Part shown: positions 25,708-37,554 of the stretch, piece after piece
Layout: each line of letters starts with the position of its first letter
How positions within the stretch are numbered: position 1 is the stretch's first letter
Source: Charina bottae
Taxonomy: Eukaryota; Chordata; Lepidosauria; Squamata; Charinaidae
Direction of reading: 5' to 3'
Length of the DNA: 64,000 nt
NCBI GenBank assembly: GCA_023362775.1
Contig: JALMGJ010000003.1
Location: forward strand, 176,490,774-176,554,773
Program-made: the position numbers and the translations under genes
The notes under the pieces: model-generated
Told to the model about the DNA's origin: nothing
The model's input: the letters and a program-made list of their open reading frames with translations, nothing else
Database searches by the model: none

Positions 25708-26623
25708 CTGCGCTGGACGGTCTCACGGCGAGGGTGGTGGCTCGGCTGGGCAGGCAGTGCAGCAGGGAGTTGTCGAAGGGGCTCGCCCAGCCCGGCGGGC
25801 TGAACTGGGCGCCAACGTAGGGGCCGTAGTAGGATCCGTTCAGCGGCCGGAACTGCTCGCGCGGGCTGTAGGCTGCCGGCTCCCGGGGGGCGCCGTTGGA
25901 AGCCGGGGGGCTGCCAGCCGGGTAGGCGAAACGGCCCGAGGCCGGGTGGGCGCATCCCCCGCCGCTGGCGCCGTAGGAGGAGGACGGGCTCTCCGGGGCG
26001 CCCTGTGGGGGCCAAGCCGACGGTCCCCCGGCCTGCCCGGCGCCCGAGGGGTTCTGGAGGTAGGGCAGCATGGACCCGACGCGGGTGGTCGGCACGTAGA
26101 CAGGAGATCCGGCCGTGGAAGGCACGAAGCCGCCCCCGCCGCTGCCCGGGGACGCTCCCTCATAGGTGCCGCCCTGCAGGCTCTGGGGGTGGGGGTGGGC
26201 GTGCGGGTGGTGGTACATGTCCTCGACGACTGGCGGCGGAGGCGCGGGATCGGGGCTCAGCTTGGCCGAGGCGCGGCTGGACCAGATCAGTTTGTTGGCC
26301 TGATCCAGGTCCGCGAAAAGGAGCAGGTCCTCCCAGCTGGGCAGACTCGAGGGCGCCGCCGCCGCCGCCGCCAGAGAGACAAAAGGGCCCAGCAAGGCTC
26401 GGCCTTCGGCCAGGCCGATGGGCTGCGGGGCCGAGAGCGCGCCTCCGGGCTCCTGCTTGAAGCTTCTGACGCTGGACGAGCCCCCTCCCCCGCCGGGGGA
26501 GCAGCCCGAGGACGAGGAGGGTGACGGCGAAGAGCCCGGCGCTTCCCGGGGCGCCAGCGGGCAGGACGAGTCGTCGGGACCGCAGCGCTTCAGCAGGCAC
26601 CAGCCGCCCTCGGCCAGGGCCAT
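25708..26623 (-). CDS. GATA6: GATA6 coding exon 2 (translation start, N-terminal activation region)
   Basis: This exon encodes residues 1-305 of the zinc-finger transcription factor GATA6, a nuclear regulator of heart, gut and endoderm development. The start was chosen because the first residues (MALAEGGWCLLKR) match the long-isoform start known for GATA6. Family hallmarks follow in order: SSWEDLLLF-like (here SWEDLLLFADLDQA, about residues 96-109), LIWSSR (112-117), SPVYVPTTRVGSMLPYL and RPLNGSYYGPYVGAQ. The long His run of the mammalian protein is reduced to a short His/Pro stretch near 137-145. The exon ends at 25708 before a GTAAGGG donor, leaving phase 1 (GCA G|), which joins exon 3 to make Asp306. 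It is very GC-rich, as expected for a CpG-island exon. GATA4 and GATA5 fit less well because of the start and the LNGSYY block. Confidence 0.96.
26216..26218 (-). other. GATA6: Internal ATG of GATA6 (Met136), probable short-isoform start
   Basis: The codon is Met in VVEDMYHH, at residue 136. In mammals GATA6 is made as a long and a short form, the short form starting at an internal Met in an equivalent position (followed by Tyr-Gln). The position and the Met-Tyr pair are kept here, which supports a short isoform in this species too. Use of the site is inferred, not shown. Confidence 0.55.
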
Positions 26624-26688
26624 CCAGCCCTGCGGCGCTCAGCAAGCCTCTCGCCGCTTGGCTGCCGCGGCTCCCTCAAGACCAGCCT
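26624..26688 (-). other. GATA6: GATA6 exon 2, 5' untranslated part
   Basis: Directly upstream of the initiator ATG the minus strand reads back to a pyrimidine-rich stretch ending CCCCTCGCAG, a good splice acceptor, at 26689-26690. The exon would start at 26688 with AGGCTGGTC (an acceptor two bases later is also possible). This agrees with the known vertebrate arrangement in which exon 1 is non-coding and exon 2 has a short leader before the start codon. Confidence 0.6.
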
Positions 26689-28297
26689 CTGCGAGGGGAG
26701 ACAGGGAGAGAAAAGGAAAGACAAGTCAGCCCAATCCAGCAGCCAGCCCACTCCTCACTTTCCACCGATCCCCCATTCTGCCCATTCTGAGCACAAATAG
26801 AGTCTCTGAGCATGTGTGGAGTGCTTTGCTCTCGCTATTCGGATCGGTAAAAAAACTCCCGGGCCGCTGAAAGTAGGCAGCTGGCGGGGGCAAGATGCTC
26901 AAGGTCCCTTTGGCCTCCTCCCAAGCCCCCCTGTGCTTCAATCCATATCCGTTGGTGGGGCTGCCGCAGTCCGCGGGAAATCTAACAGCCAAGCTTGCTT
27001 CACGGGCATCGCTGGGTCGTTTCCTGCCTCCTTTTAGGGAAAGGGGAGTTCCGCTTTGCTGGCGCCTCTAAAGGGGGCCCCGGTCCAAATCTCTTCCCAC
27101 TGGGTACTCCCGAACACTTCCCTCAGCCTTGGTTTCCCCATCTGTAAAACGGGGCGAAGGAATTTTTCGGGGCCCCTCTGGCGCAAAACCCCAAACACCC
27201 CATCGATCCGGAAAACGCGGAGCCCCAGCCAGAGCAAAACCTAGAGCCCTCGAGCCCTCGCCTTGTCCCACCTCTGGATCTTCCAGGACCGAGAATTTCC
27301 CCAGAACAGCCTCAGTCTGCCTCCGATCGGGCACTCCCTCCTTTGACGTTGCTTACAGAGCGAATGAGTGACAAAAGCGGGGCGGGGGGGGCTGGCCCTT
27401 GGAGCGCCTCCGGTAGGACAAGCCCCGCAGCCCTCCCCGCTCTGGCCGTGCTCCTTTTCGGTTTCAGCTAGTGACTCACTGGATTTCGTTCCAGAATGAG
27501 AACAATTAGCAACGCAATTAAGGGGGCGGGGAAGGGTTTCAGGATAGCCGGAGAGGCCGAAATGTAGCCCCCGACGGTCAGGTAGAGACGAACCTTCCCG
27601 GGGGCGGGGAAGACCACACGCTTGGAGGGAGACCAGCGACCCGGGCTGGTTTGGGTGTTCTCCTGCCCGCCCGGGACCGCCGCTCTCCCTTTGGATCACG
27701 AGGGGGAGGCCGCTGGTGCCAGTCTGCCCCACGTTTTGCTCGCTCGCTCGCTCGCTCGTTCCCTCCCGCCTGCCCAAGTTGACCCGGCCAGCTCAAAACC
27801 CCGCCGCGCTCCGGCACACCTTAGAAATGGCACCCGTCCACAATCAACAGAGCAGCAGCCCCGCTCCGCGTCTCCTCCGCCCTGCCCGGCCCTGCCCAGC
27901 CCAGCCCGGCGCTACCCGGAGACCTCGCCGAGAGATCGCCCGCGTCTTGCAACGCGGCGCCTCTCCCGGCGCGATCCACCCGAGGCGTTCTCGCGGGCGA
28001 TCCGGAGGGGAAAGGAGCGTCGGCCGCGGCGCCGGCCCCCTCGGCAAAGCCCCGCGCCGGCCGGGGCTGCAGCCCAGCGCAGCGACCCCCTTCCCCGCCT
28101 TTCCCGGCGCCCAAATTCCACCGCGAGAGGCCCTCCAGGCGCCTCGCGAGCCCTATCGGAGGCGAGATAAGAGCCCGGCCGCGGAGATAAGGAGTCCTGG
28201 CGGAGGAGAGAGGCGACTGTCCCCGAGGAGAAGGCGGGCGGCCTCGTCGGCCCGGGCGCGGGCTCAAGGAGCGCTCCCGCGGCCCAGTCGCACCCAC
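26689..28297 (-). other. GATA6: Proposed GATA6 intron 1 (CpG island)
   Basis: About 1.6 kb of GC- and CpG-rich sequence with several GC boxes and a CGCT microsatellite near 27737-27757. Many long open frames on both strands here come from the lack of AT-rich stop codons and have no protein-like family features. The boundaries depend on the tentative exon 1 donor. Confidence 0.4.
28165..28190 (+). promoter_or_regulatory. Paired GATA motifs downstream of the GATA6 promoter
   Basis: Two perfect AGATAA sites in the same direction (28165-28170 and 28185-28190) are 20 bp apart, about two helical turns, in GC-rich DNA just inside the proposed intron 1. AGATAA is the consensus recognised by GATA proteins, so the pair is a candidate autoregulatory element. 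Binding is inferred. Confidence 0.45.
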
Positions 28298-28510
28298 CTC
28301 TTTGGCCGCGGCTCCGGAGGGTCCTCTTTCCCGCGGCTGTGGCGGACTGCAAGCGGCCAAGGCAGAGCGCGGCTCGGAGCGGCGCCTGACAGGGAGAAAA
28401 AGGAGAGAGCGAGCGAGCGGGCGAGCAAGGCGCCGCCTCCAGCAGCCGGGCCGGAAAAGTGCAGCCGGCCAGCCTGATTGGCTCGAGGGGACCCTAAGTA
28501 AACACCCGCG
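28298..28510 (-). promoter_or_regulatory. GATA6: Candidate GATA6 promoter and non-coding exon 1
   Basis: The DNA is CpG-rich and lies 1.6 kb upstream of the exon 2 acceptor. On the minus strand there is a CCAAT box (CCAATCAG, 28474-28481). A forkhead motif GTAAACA is at 28498-28504 on the plus strand. A plausible exon 1 donor, AAAGAG|GTGGGTG, lies at 28297/28298, so exon 1 may run from a start near 28.4 kb down to 28298. No TATA box was seen, which fits a CpG-island promoter. The start site and exon 1 are inferences; 5' RNA ends would settle them. Confidence 0.4.
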
Positions 28511-30134
28511 GGCGAGAGAGAGGCGCGCAGTGTCAGCCGCCAGCGGGCTTTCGGCGGGGATGCCAATCCCAGTGTCAGGCCCTCCCCGGGAAGGCCAGCC
28601 CGGCACTGGGAGGCGAGGCAATGCCCAGGCCAGCGGGGCTGGGGGGAGGGGGAGCCACCAACGCGCGCGCGCCGAGGCAGGAAAGGGAGGGCGCTGGGAG
28701 CTCAATTTACCTAAAGGCGACGGCAAGAAGGTGCCCCCCCCCATGTTTTTTTTTAAAAAGTGTGGCTCCTGCAGGTCCAATTGGGTGGATCTCTTTTTTT
28801 TTTTAATGAGAAAACGGTCTTTCTATTTGAGCTTTATTTCATAGTTTTAATTGTCTGTATTTTTATTCCCTCTTTCCCTGTTCCTGCGCGAGTTTTTCTT
28901 ATAAATTAAAAGATGAGGTTTCTTCTGTTTCGTTGGCGGGTCGGATAATCCCGCATTTCGTTGCTGGCCTTTTTGCAAACATCTTATTCCACCAGCCCTC
29001 CCCAAACATGCTGCTCTCTTGGTGCTTTTGGACCACAACTCCCATCGTGCCCAGGCGGCAGGGCGTAGTACAACCCATCTGAAAGGCTGTCGAAAAGGGA
29101 GAAAGGAACCGTTTCTGGGGAAATGGAGCTCCCTCCTCCTTTGAAAGTTACCAGAGTTTGGGGTCGACCCGGCTGGCCGGCCGGCCCCCCCGTTCCTTGC
29201 CTGCGTCTCTCCCTCGCTCCTTTCCTCTCTTATCTTAACTGCATACAAACTGATATAGTACTTGTCAGGAAAGTGACTGGAAATTAAAAGAACTTATTCC
29301 CTCTGAGGTGATCCAGGAGGTGTCTGTCCTTGTCAGCTCGCACAGAAACTGACCCATCGGTGTGCAGGGTCGGCGGCTTTTCCGACCGGCGCAATTCCGA
29401 ATTCCGCCGAGCGAGAGCTTTGGGGGAGAGGCGAAATCGGAGAGGCTCGCCAGGTGAGTGAACGCCACCCTGCGCCCGCTCTCGCACCCAGTCCGTTTCG
29501 AGCAACCGGGAATAAAGTGTTAGAAACAGAAGGGGCGTCGTATGTAAACCGGACTGTTGCATTTGGCGGGTGCGTGAGTGCCTTTAGCTTGTTTAAATTG
29601 TTAAATTACGCGTTTCTTACATTTCTGCTTCGCTGAAGAAATTGTTGTATCAGACCAAGTAGCACAAAGTCTAAATAGACTTCGGGAACGGCGCATAGGG
29701 TGGCGGTCTTTGGGACAAGAAGCGCAGAAAATTCCATTCCTATTGTACTCAGAAAAATAAGTTCCCAAACCCGAGGTCGGCAACATCTTTATTAGGACGA
29801 AACCAAATAGACAGGAAACAGCGGGCGCGTTTTCTTAATCTCTAGTCCAAACAAAATGTCACAAAAACGGAGAAGCAGTGCTTAAAACTTTAGCAAGAGC
29901 TGGAATACACAGCCGGCCTGGGATATGAGCCCGGCCGCGCTCTTCTGACTAGGATGCCAGAACTGTATAATATTTTAAAATCAGTTCCTATCCCCCCACC
30001 CCCGGCTTTGCTCCAGCTACTCTGCCCAGGCGACGCTCTGCCAAAGATCAGCCAGAGGAAAGAAACGGGAGGCCGAGTTGGCAAAATCGAGCACCCCCCA
30101 GGGCCTCCTCTCCGTGCCAGCCTGTCCCTACCTT

Positions 30135-30345
30135 GGTAGTAGTAGCTGAAACGTTGGGCGGGAAACCAGGGTTCAAGTCCATCTTCAGCCCTGGAAGTTC
30201 ACTGGGAATTGGGGGCAAGTCACACTCCCTCTTAGCCGAGCCGAGCCTACCTCACAAGGTTGTGGGCATAAAACTAAGAGTTCTTTCCATGCAAGCTGCC
30301 TTCTGGGAGAAGAGCAGGATACTGTATATATTTAGCAAAGAAATA
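30135..30345 (+). mobile_element. Old tRNA-derived SINE
   Basis: GGTAGTAGTAGCTGAAACG is A-box-like, AGGGTTCAAGTCC is a good B box, and CTACCTCACAAGGTTGTGGG matches the conserved segment seen in squamate tRNA SINEs (compare TCGCCTCACAGGGTTGTTGT at about 40569). More diverged than the copies at 14460 and 19487. Confidence 0.6.
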
Positions 30346-30540
30346 CAAATGAACAAATTCCCTCCTTCAAAAAACAAGGTTGCAATTAACACCCATATTT
30401 CAGGTTCCTGGAGCTGCGTCCCCATGCGCCCTGTTCATTCACGGGATTGGGCCACCCTCGCGCTCTGGTGGATTCTGCGTTCCTCGTGCTTTCTTTCCAC
30501 TTTGAAGTGAAAAATTGGAAAGAGTGCGGCGTGCAGCAAG

Positions 30541-30944
30541 AGGAAGGAAGGAAGGAAGGAAGGAAGGAAGGAAGGAAGGAAGGAAGGAAGGAAGGAGGGA
30601 GGGAGGGAGGGAGGGAGGGAGGGAAGGAAGGAAGGAAGGAAGGAAGGAAGGAAGGAAGGAAGGAAGGAAGGAAGGAAGGAAGGAAGGAAGGGGGAAGGGG
30701 GGAAGGAAGGAAGGAAGGAAGGAAGGAAGGGGGGAAGGGGGGAAGGGGGGAAGGGGGGAAGGAAGGAAGGAAGGAAGGAAGGAAGGAAGGAAGGAAGGAA
30801 GGAAGGAAGGAAGGGGGAAGGGGGGAAGGAAGGAAGGAAGGGGGGAAGGAAGGGGGAAGGGGGGAAGGAAGGAAGGAAGGAAGGAAGGAAGGAAGGAAGG
30901 AAGGGGGGAAGGAAGGGGGGAAGGAAGGGGGGAAGGGGAAGGAA
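30541..30944. repeat. GGAA tetranucleotide array
   Basis: About 400 bp of GGAA units with blocks of GGGA and GGGGGAA. Frames through it read as Lys-Glu-Gly or Ser-Phe-Leu-Pro repeats and are not genes. It lies about 2 kb upstream of the proposed GATA6 promoter. Confidence 0.95.
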
Positions 30945-32321
30945 CTCGGACTGTGCCAATGATGGCTCGGAGGGGGCTACTTCTGGGGTTTTCCCTCGCT
31001 CCTGCGCGGTCTATTTTCCAGACAAGCGACCCTTTTCTCTGTACTTTCTCGGGGGGGCGGGCAATGAATCACAGGGTACTGGCAGGATCTCTCGCCCCCG
31101 CCCCCGCTGTCCACTCGCCCGCTGCTTTCAAACCACTCGCCTGAAAAAGGTGAACCTTTCAGGCGCAGAATCTCAGGCTGGCTGGAAGGAGCGGAGGGCG
31201 GCCTGTGGCCGCAGACCGGCTGCCCGGCAAATAGGCGGGAGTTCTCCGGGCAGACCGGGCGGAGGGAGGCTGCGCTGGGCTGTCGGGGTGCCCGCCCCCA
31301 TTGCAAAGACCTGGGGGAGGATGAATGAATGGAACTCCTCGAGCGCTCTTCCCCAGCGCTTTCTTCCGCCGAATGAACTCAGGATCGGGCGGGCGGTACT
31401 TGCGCGAGACTTACGTGCTGGGCGCCAGCTGAGGCAGACACCTGCACCTTGAGCAGCCCTGCCTGACGAGTGGCCGGTCTGCCTTGCCCACAAGATATGG
31501 CGTCATCTCTCCTCACAGAGGCGCTTGCGCGGAAACCCCACCTTTTCTCGGAGTGGTGGCTCCCTGAGAAGTAAAAATGGATCGTAGGCGCAGTCCCAGC
31601 TTTCCAGTTTCACAGAACTCTTCACCTACTTGCCCAAGAGACCCACCAAATTCCTTGTCTTGCAGACTGGATTTTTCTCTCTCATAACCAACTTTAGTTT
31701 TTAAAAAATAACTTACAAACTCATTTTTCAGGGCTGTTGTAAGTATTTGCACAAGATAATCCAAAGGGGACTTGTTTTGCATCCCCTGTTTTCTGAGAAT
31801 TAGATCCACTGTCCCAGGTATCTGTCTGCCCCAGGCAATCCCAGGTGGACTTTTCAGAGGCCTGCCTGGTAGTCCTGATTCTTCCAGCAGCAAAATGTGC
31901 ACCCATGAGCCTCTTGGGCCAATTGGTGGTCATCCTTGGACTGGGTCTGCTTCACAGCTACAAGCTGCCAATCGGTGCTTTAAAGCAGGGGTGGGCATTG
32001 GGCAACCTGAAGTTCTAGGACCACACGCAGCCCTGAAGCTTGTCCAACTTCCTGGCAAATGATTCATAACATCCTGAGCCTCATCCAACTATCCTTATGG
32101 CGATATAAACCCTGTCCTCATTACTAATCCATCAGAACAGGAATAGTCGCAGGAGTTATCAAGAGCTATAAATGAAGAAAGTCCAATAAGGAGAAGGCAG
32201 AAAGCGGGGATCACCATCCCCTATAATCCCAGCTCTTTCAGTCTGTGATGCTTTTGGCTGACTGTTTGTTTTGTCTGAGGTTAGAGACGTGCATCTTTCT
32301 CCCTTGCATGTGCATGTGCAT

Positions 32322-32323
<2 letters not shown>

Positions 32324-32358
<35 letters not shown>
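32324..32358. repeat. (CA)n microsatellite
   Basis: About seventeen CA units. Confidence 0.95.
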
Positions 32359-32361
<3 letters not shown>

Positions 32362-34773
32362 CATGTACAGCAGTTTGAACCGGAGAGGCAGGAATCAGTG
32401 TGTCCTCTTGCCAGTTGATTTCCTTTGGCTTCATAAATTGCTTGGTTTTGCAGATATGCCCAGGGATGTGGATGTATATATTCTGGTTTGGCAGCCTCTT
32501 ACAATAATTGAGCAACAGTGATTGAAAGCACACTCATATACAACTCCTCAAATGTAAATCCTGCTTTGTCAGATAGGATTTAATCTTAGTAACATTTTTT
32601 CCCCAATAGGTTCATATCCTTTCGTTGCATATACAACCACTAATGGCATTTTTATACTTTCGTCCAACCTGTACTTGGAAAGAATAAATCCCGCTCTCTA
32701 TATTTAAATTGATCAGTTTTATTGCCTAAATCAATCTATTGGATTATTTCCAGTGCCAAACCATTTGGTATTCAACCCCGTTTTCTTCTCTGGGGCCAAT
32801 ATCCTGTATTTGCCACCCCTAAAAAAAAAAGAAAGGAAGGAAGATAAAGGGCAGAAGCAACAACTGATCAAACAAAAAACAAAAACAAGAAACAAATCCG
32901 ATGAGATATTCAGCAAAACCGAATGGACGTGTATTTCATTCACATGTCTATATGAATCATCCCTCATTTTGACCAGGAGACTGGAATAGCTTTCAAACCG
33001 TGACAGGTTTTGTTTGTTTAATGTTCTGGGTCCAAATCAGGGAGAGAGAATGTTCTCAGACTTTTTGTTCATTTTTATCTCAGTGGCCTTTTCAAGGTCA
33101 GTCAGGTTTATAAAACGAATGAAAAGCTTAGACTCCCAAAGGGACATTCCCTTGGGACACAGAGAGCAGAAAGTTAGGTGAACTTTTAAAGTCACACCTG
33201 GAAAGTTTTTGAGACTTTGAGCTAAATCATCCCGGGACGAATTCAGCCAATCATGTAACTCCCCACCCTCTTGAAGGCTTATTGATGTGGCAGCGATGGG
33301 GAGGGCTTCCGAGCTCAACAGGGGAGGGGTCAGTGAGATGGTGCATTGCAGCAAATTTGGGGTGTGCTGTACGGGTGAGGTTGGTGTCCAGAATTCTCTG
33401 CTTGGATGCTGGTATGGAACTCTTCCATTCAGAAAATTAGTGGCACTCAATTTCTGAATTAATGGCAGCATCCAGCAAAGTAGGTTGAGAAGTCCTCATT
33501 GGGTTTGTCTGTCCCTGAAAAGGACCTGTTATGGTTCTTGACTATTCATTGGTATTTTGCACAAGCTCAGAAGTCCTCTTCCCATTTCACCCACCAATCT
33601 TTACCCCACAAGGCTTGTCACTGAAATCAAATAGGCAAGGACTGGTACAGCTATTTCGGATGAATGAAATGCACTTGTCATATATTCTGGGCATGCCTGA
33701 GTAACTTGAGAGTTGGAGTTTTGCCAGAGAGGCTGTTTTAATATAATTCATTCTAGAGCCACTCAGGATAAAATCCCAAGGATGTCCACTGAACACAGCA
33801 GGTTCTTTTTTTTTTCTCAGCATACTCAGGATAGTTGTTATTATTATTATATCCAGTGTTGAAAGTTAATAATGATTAACTTAAGTCTCACAGATTTCAG
33901 AGAAAAAGATCCAGCTAACTTGAGCCCAATCCTATGTGTAGCAACGGGCTGGAGCCAATCTCCCACTGAATTCGATGAGGTCTACTTTGGAGCAGACTTG
34001 TTTAGAATGGCATTTTTTAATCCGAATCCAATCCGTTTATACAATCAGAGCGCCGTTGAAAATCCAAAATCGTTTTCCTCTCAGGCAGCGGCTGAGCTGT
34101 AATAAACAGGGCCGCTCGAAGTTCGGCTGACTTCCTCCACCCGCTCGCCCCAAACTCCAAGGTAGAGCCGGAAGAGAAACGTCACGGGGCTCGTCCAGCA
34201 CGAACATAGAAGCGCCGGGCCCGGCCGCGTGCAGTTCTGAGCCCTTCGTTTCGTTTCCTTTTTCTTTCCAGCCTGCCCTTATCGGGACTACGTTGGTTTA
34301 GAAATTCGGTTCCACCAAGTCCACTGAGGTTTACTCCCAAGTAAAGGAGGCGGTGGAAAAGTCCACCCCTGTTAAATCTGGTGCAGCAAAAATGAAATCG
34401 AGTGACACAAGCCGCCTTCTTGATTTGAGAAAAAGGCGCGGGTTCGTTCGCTCCCACTTGGCCAACATAGTACAATTCTCGATCCCCGAACTGGACAAAA
34501 CAAACTATTCGGGACTGATCGCTAAACAGACGCATCGCAAGATGGTTTGCTAAACATCCCTCGGGTTGGAGCTCGCCAGGTTTTTACATGCACTTACGTG
34601 GGAGTAAGGAGGCCGATCTTCTTGGCATTCAAGGGTATGGTGCACAGAGGCCCGTGATCCGGCGGCATTTGGGCTGTAATGGGAGCGGTTCTCCAGTCGC
34701 TTATAGCAACGGCCTTGTTACACTTTTGTCCAACAAAGTTTCTGCCATAACTAAAGTCTCAATTCAAAGCCCA

Positions 34774-34906
34774 CAAGGGGTTGTCCGCTGGTCATGGTCA
34801 TAAAAGTCAAAATGGCGGCCGCGGCGGTGCGATCGAAGCGCTGCCGGTTTTTATGTGCGTCGCGGCCGCCATCTCCACTTTTTTTACCACATTCCTGTCC
34901 ACAAGG
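34774..34906. mobile_element. Palindromic MITE, family D, internally deleted copy with intact CpGs
   Basis: The left arm GGTCATAAAAGTCAAAATGG then CGGCCGCGGCGGTGCGATCG and GCCGGTTTTTATGTGCG matches, in order, the arm of the palindromic element at 41893. The right arm is reduced to CGGCCGCCATCTCCACTTTT and the outer end. Unlike the 41.9-kb copy, its CpGs have not decayed to TpG/CpA. Confidence 0.65.
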
Positions 34907-37081
34907 CATTATTGGCTGAATTCGTCGGATATGCTGAGCGGTAAACTGGCCAACCACATGCCACACTATGTGTTGTGGGAACCCAGCCTGGGAGGTTAGT
35001 TTGTGATTGTTTCGTTAGAACTCAGAAAACTGGATTTATTGAGTAAGTCAGGACTTAGTTAACCACAGCTAAGCGCGTCTTGCCCGTGTGGCTGCTTTGT
35101 TGCTTTCTTTTTCCAGGAAGGGGAGGGACCGCCACCACAACTTTGCCCCTCACTTCTTCCCCATGTCTGAGCTCTTGAAATTAATGTGAAATGTGGTTTG
35201 GTTTGGTTTTAAACCTAACTAGGAGCCCTTTCTGCCCAACTTTTATTCCTGGTGCTATCCCCACGCAACACACAAACTAGGCTAGAAGAAGTAATAGTTT
35301 TTTTTAAAAAAAACTACAACAAAGGGTGTTTGGGAAGCTTTAAGATGACCGAATTTACGGGGCCTTAAACTTCGGTAAATCGCGGTGCACTCCAGGTTGC
35401 TAATCTTCCTTTGATCTTCCAGACTCCGATCCATTAGGGCAAGTTTACATGCGGGCCTGTTCATACTCCGGATTTCTCCCCGGGGAGCCAGCTCGTGTTT
35501 CACCATTATGTTTTAAATGAAATATTAATTTAAAGCGAGCCCTTTATTATCTTGGAGATCATCCTAAGAAGTTGTTACCTCTGGAGCCATTTGGGGATGT
35601 TGTACCCGCTGAGCTCCAGCGAATTACAATAACTCGCTAGAAAGCAAAGAGCAAAAAAAAAAAAAATGCTCCGGGTCGGCAAAAGAATTCGGAACAAAAC
35701 TCCACCAAAATCTCCCGCAATAAGACGCGGATTTCAAGGCTCTGGGAGAACCGCAGCTCGTCTTATCCGGATGGGGGATCGCGAGTTACAAACCTCTTTG
35801 CGGCTGCTCACGGATGCTAATGGACAACCCACCCGACCCCCGTTTAATTTTACGTACGTTGAAAAATTCCGAAACACTTTGGGGGTGGGGGGAAATATTC
35901 GAGTCCGGATATTTGCTTTTTGTAAATCTTTCTGGGTCAGTATTTTTCTGGGGCCCGATTCGTCTGAAACGCGACAGCCCTCCTCTCCGCGTTTGAACGG
36001 ATCCCATTTTTTTTCTCCTTGAAACCCAGCGCTCAACTGGGATCCGGGCAGGAGAAGCACCAGAGCTTCCCAGGGTGGGCGGCTAACCGCGTGCCGGCTT
36101 CTGAATTGCAGAGCAGAGACTGAACTCCGCTACTTTTATCCTTGTCTCGGTCAGTCGTCGTCGTCATTACGCCTGACTATGGACGCCTGCTCCAATCACA
36201 ACGAACAGAGAAAAGCGCCTTTAGCTGAATATGTGCAGAGGGTTACAATCCATGCGATGTTTCCTTAGCCGAAGGCGACGAGCTTTGATTTGGCTGCCCT
36301 GAAAGTATCTCGGGTTTCTCGGGCTGGCCCGGACCTGATCCGGGCTTGGCAATCGGCTCTCCAAGGTGCCGGCCTGCGGATGGACCGCCGCGCCTGCCGG
36401 AACCGAGAAGACCATTCAGGCTGGATCGCGGAACAGAAGGAGGCTGCTTTCGCCCCTCGTGTTTATGGAGCGCGCCGGTCGGACTTTACAAGGCGCTGCT
36501 CTAGGCCGGCGGCCTGATAAGGAGGGAGCCGCTGAGCCCGAACTCCAAACTCCCGGCTGGGACCGCGGGCTCCCCTCCCCCGGCAAAGTGAGTTTATCAA
36601 GGCTGGCCCAACACCCACCCGAGCCAGGCCTTCAAAGGGATGGAAGTGTGTTTGTGTTCTCCGTTGAGCTAAATTACCTTTCCTTAAAAACCACACTCGT
36701 TCTGATCCTGGAAAGTACATCTAACCAACCAGGCTCAGCCACCCAGCAAAAGTAGCAAAAGGAGGGTTTTCTGTTGCTTTTCGGTACTGTTTAACTTTGG
36801 GGTGTATTGCAGAAGGAACCGACAACAAATGAGTGATTGAAACAGAAAAGTTTGTCTTCCAAAGGCAAGTCCTAATAACCTTGCTGGGGGCTGGACGGTC
36901 CTTCCTGGTGTTTAGCACACAAGTTGGACGACAGGACTTCCCTATATTAGCCCAATTTATCATCTCTGTTTTTTTCTGTAGAAACTGGTGCCTTGTTCTG
37001 ATTTTTGGTTGATCAGCTGAAAAAACCCTCACAATTACTCAAGCTACTCTTTATTCATTGCAACATCCGCAGTGCTTAGCA

Positions 37082-37370
37082 CAGAGCTTTCCAAACTGTG
37101 TGTCGGGACACGTTAGTGTGTCAGCTGCAGTGTCTGGGTGTGTCACGGCTGCTGCTGCCTTGAGCCCTGCCAGGATTCCACACAGGTCCGAGTGCCTGCC
37201 TTGTGCCCTGCTGCCTCCAAACCTGCTGTGATTCTGTGCAGGTCCTAGTGCCTGCCTTGTGCAAGAGTGTAAGAGTGTGTCGCGAAATGATGCCCTGTTG
37301 TAAGAGTGTGTCGCGAAATGATGCATGTCTAAAAAGTGTGTCACCAACATGAAAAGTCTGGAAAGCTCTG
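37082..37370. mobile_element. hAT-type MITE, family A
   Basis: Termini CAGAGCTTTCCAAACTGTG and AGTCTGGAAAGCTCTG, with an 8-bp duplication with two differences (GCTTAGCA / GCTTAGTG). The interior is the reverse of the 2423 copy and has an extra internal duplication of TAAGAGTGTGTCGCGAAATG. Confidence 0.85.
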
Positions 37371-37554
37371 GCTTAGTGCCTTACCTACCAAACTAAAATG
37401 CAAGGCAACCAGAGCAGGTTTAGGCGTTCTCAAGAATAAAGAGGGGGGCTTGAGGGGCGGTGCTTGGCATGGTGAGCCCCTCCCTCATCTTTTTTGCACT
37501 CTAACTGCCTTCCTTAGCACCAAGAGCTAGCATGGCAGAGTGGTTAGAACAGAC

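Larger units (their letters stand above)
28511..37073. other. Region upstream of GATA6, no protein gene recognised
   Basis: It holds a SINE at 30135, a GGAA array at 30541-30944, CpG-rich patches at about 30960-31500 and 34090-36600, a CA repeat at 32324-32358 and a small palindromic MITE at 34774. The stretches 28511-30134, 31500-32320, 32360-34090 and 34910-37073 have no recognised repeat or coding sequence. Mammals carry a divergent long non-coding RNA upstream of GATA6; no exon of such a transcript could be identified by eye. Confidence 0.6.

Noticed and set aside
27601..28844. Frames of 146-319 residues around the proposed GATA6 promoter
   Set aside because: GC-rich shadow frames on both strands within a CpG island; no motifs.
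30435..30962. Long Lys/Glu/Gly and Ser/Phe/Leu/Pro repeat proteins on both strands
   Set aside because: Product of a GGAA tetranucleotide array.
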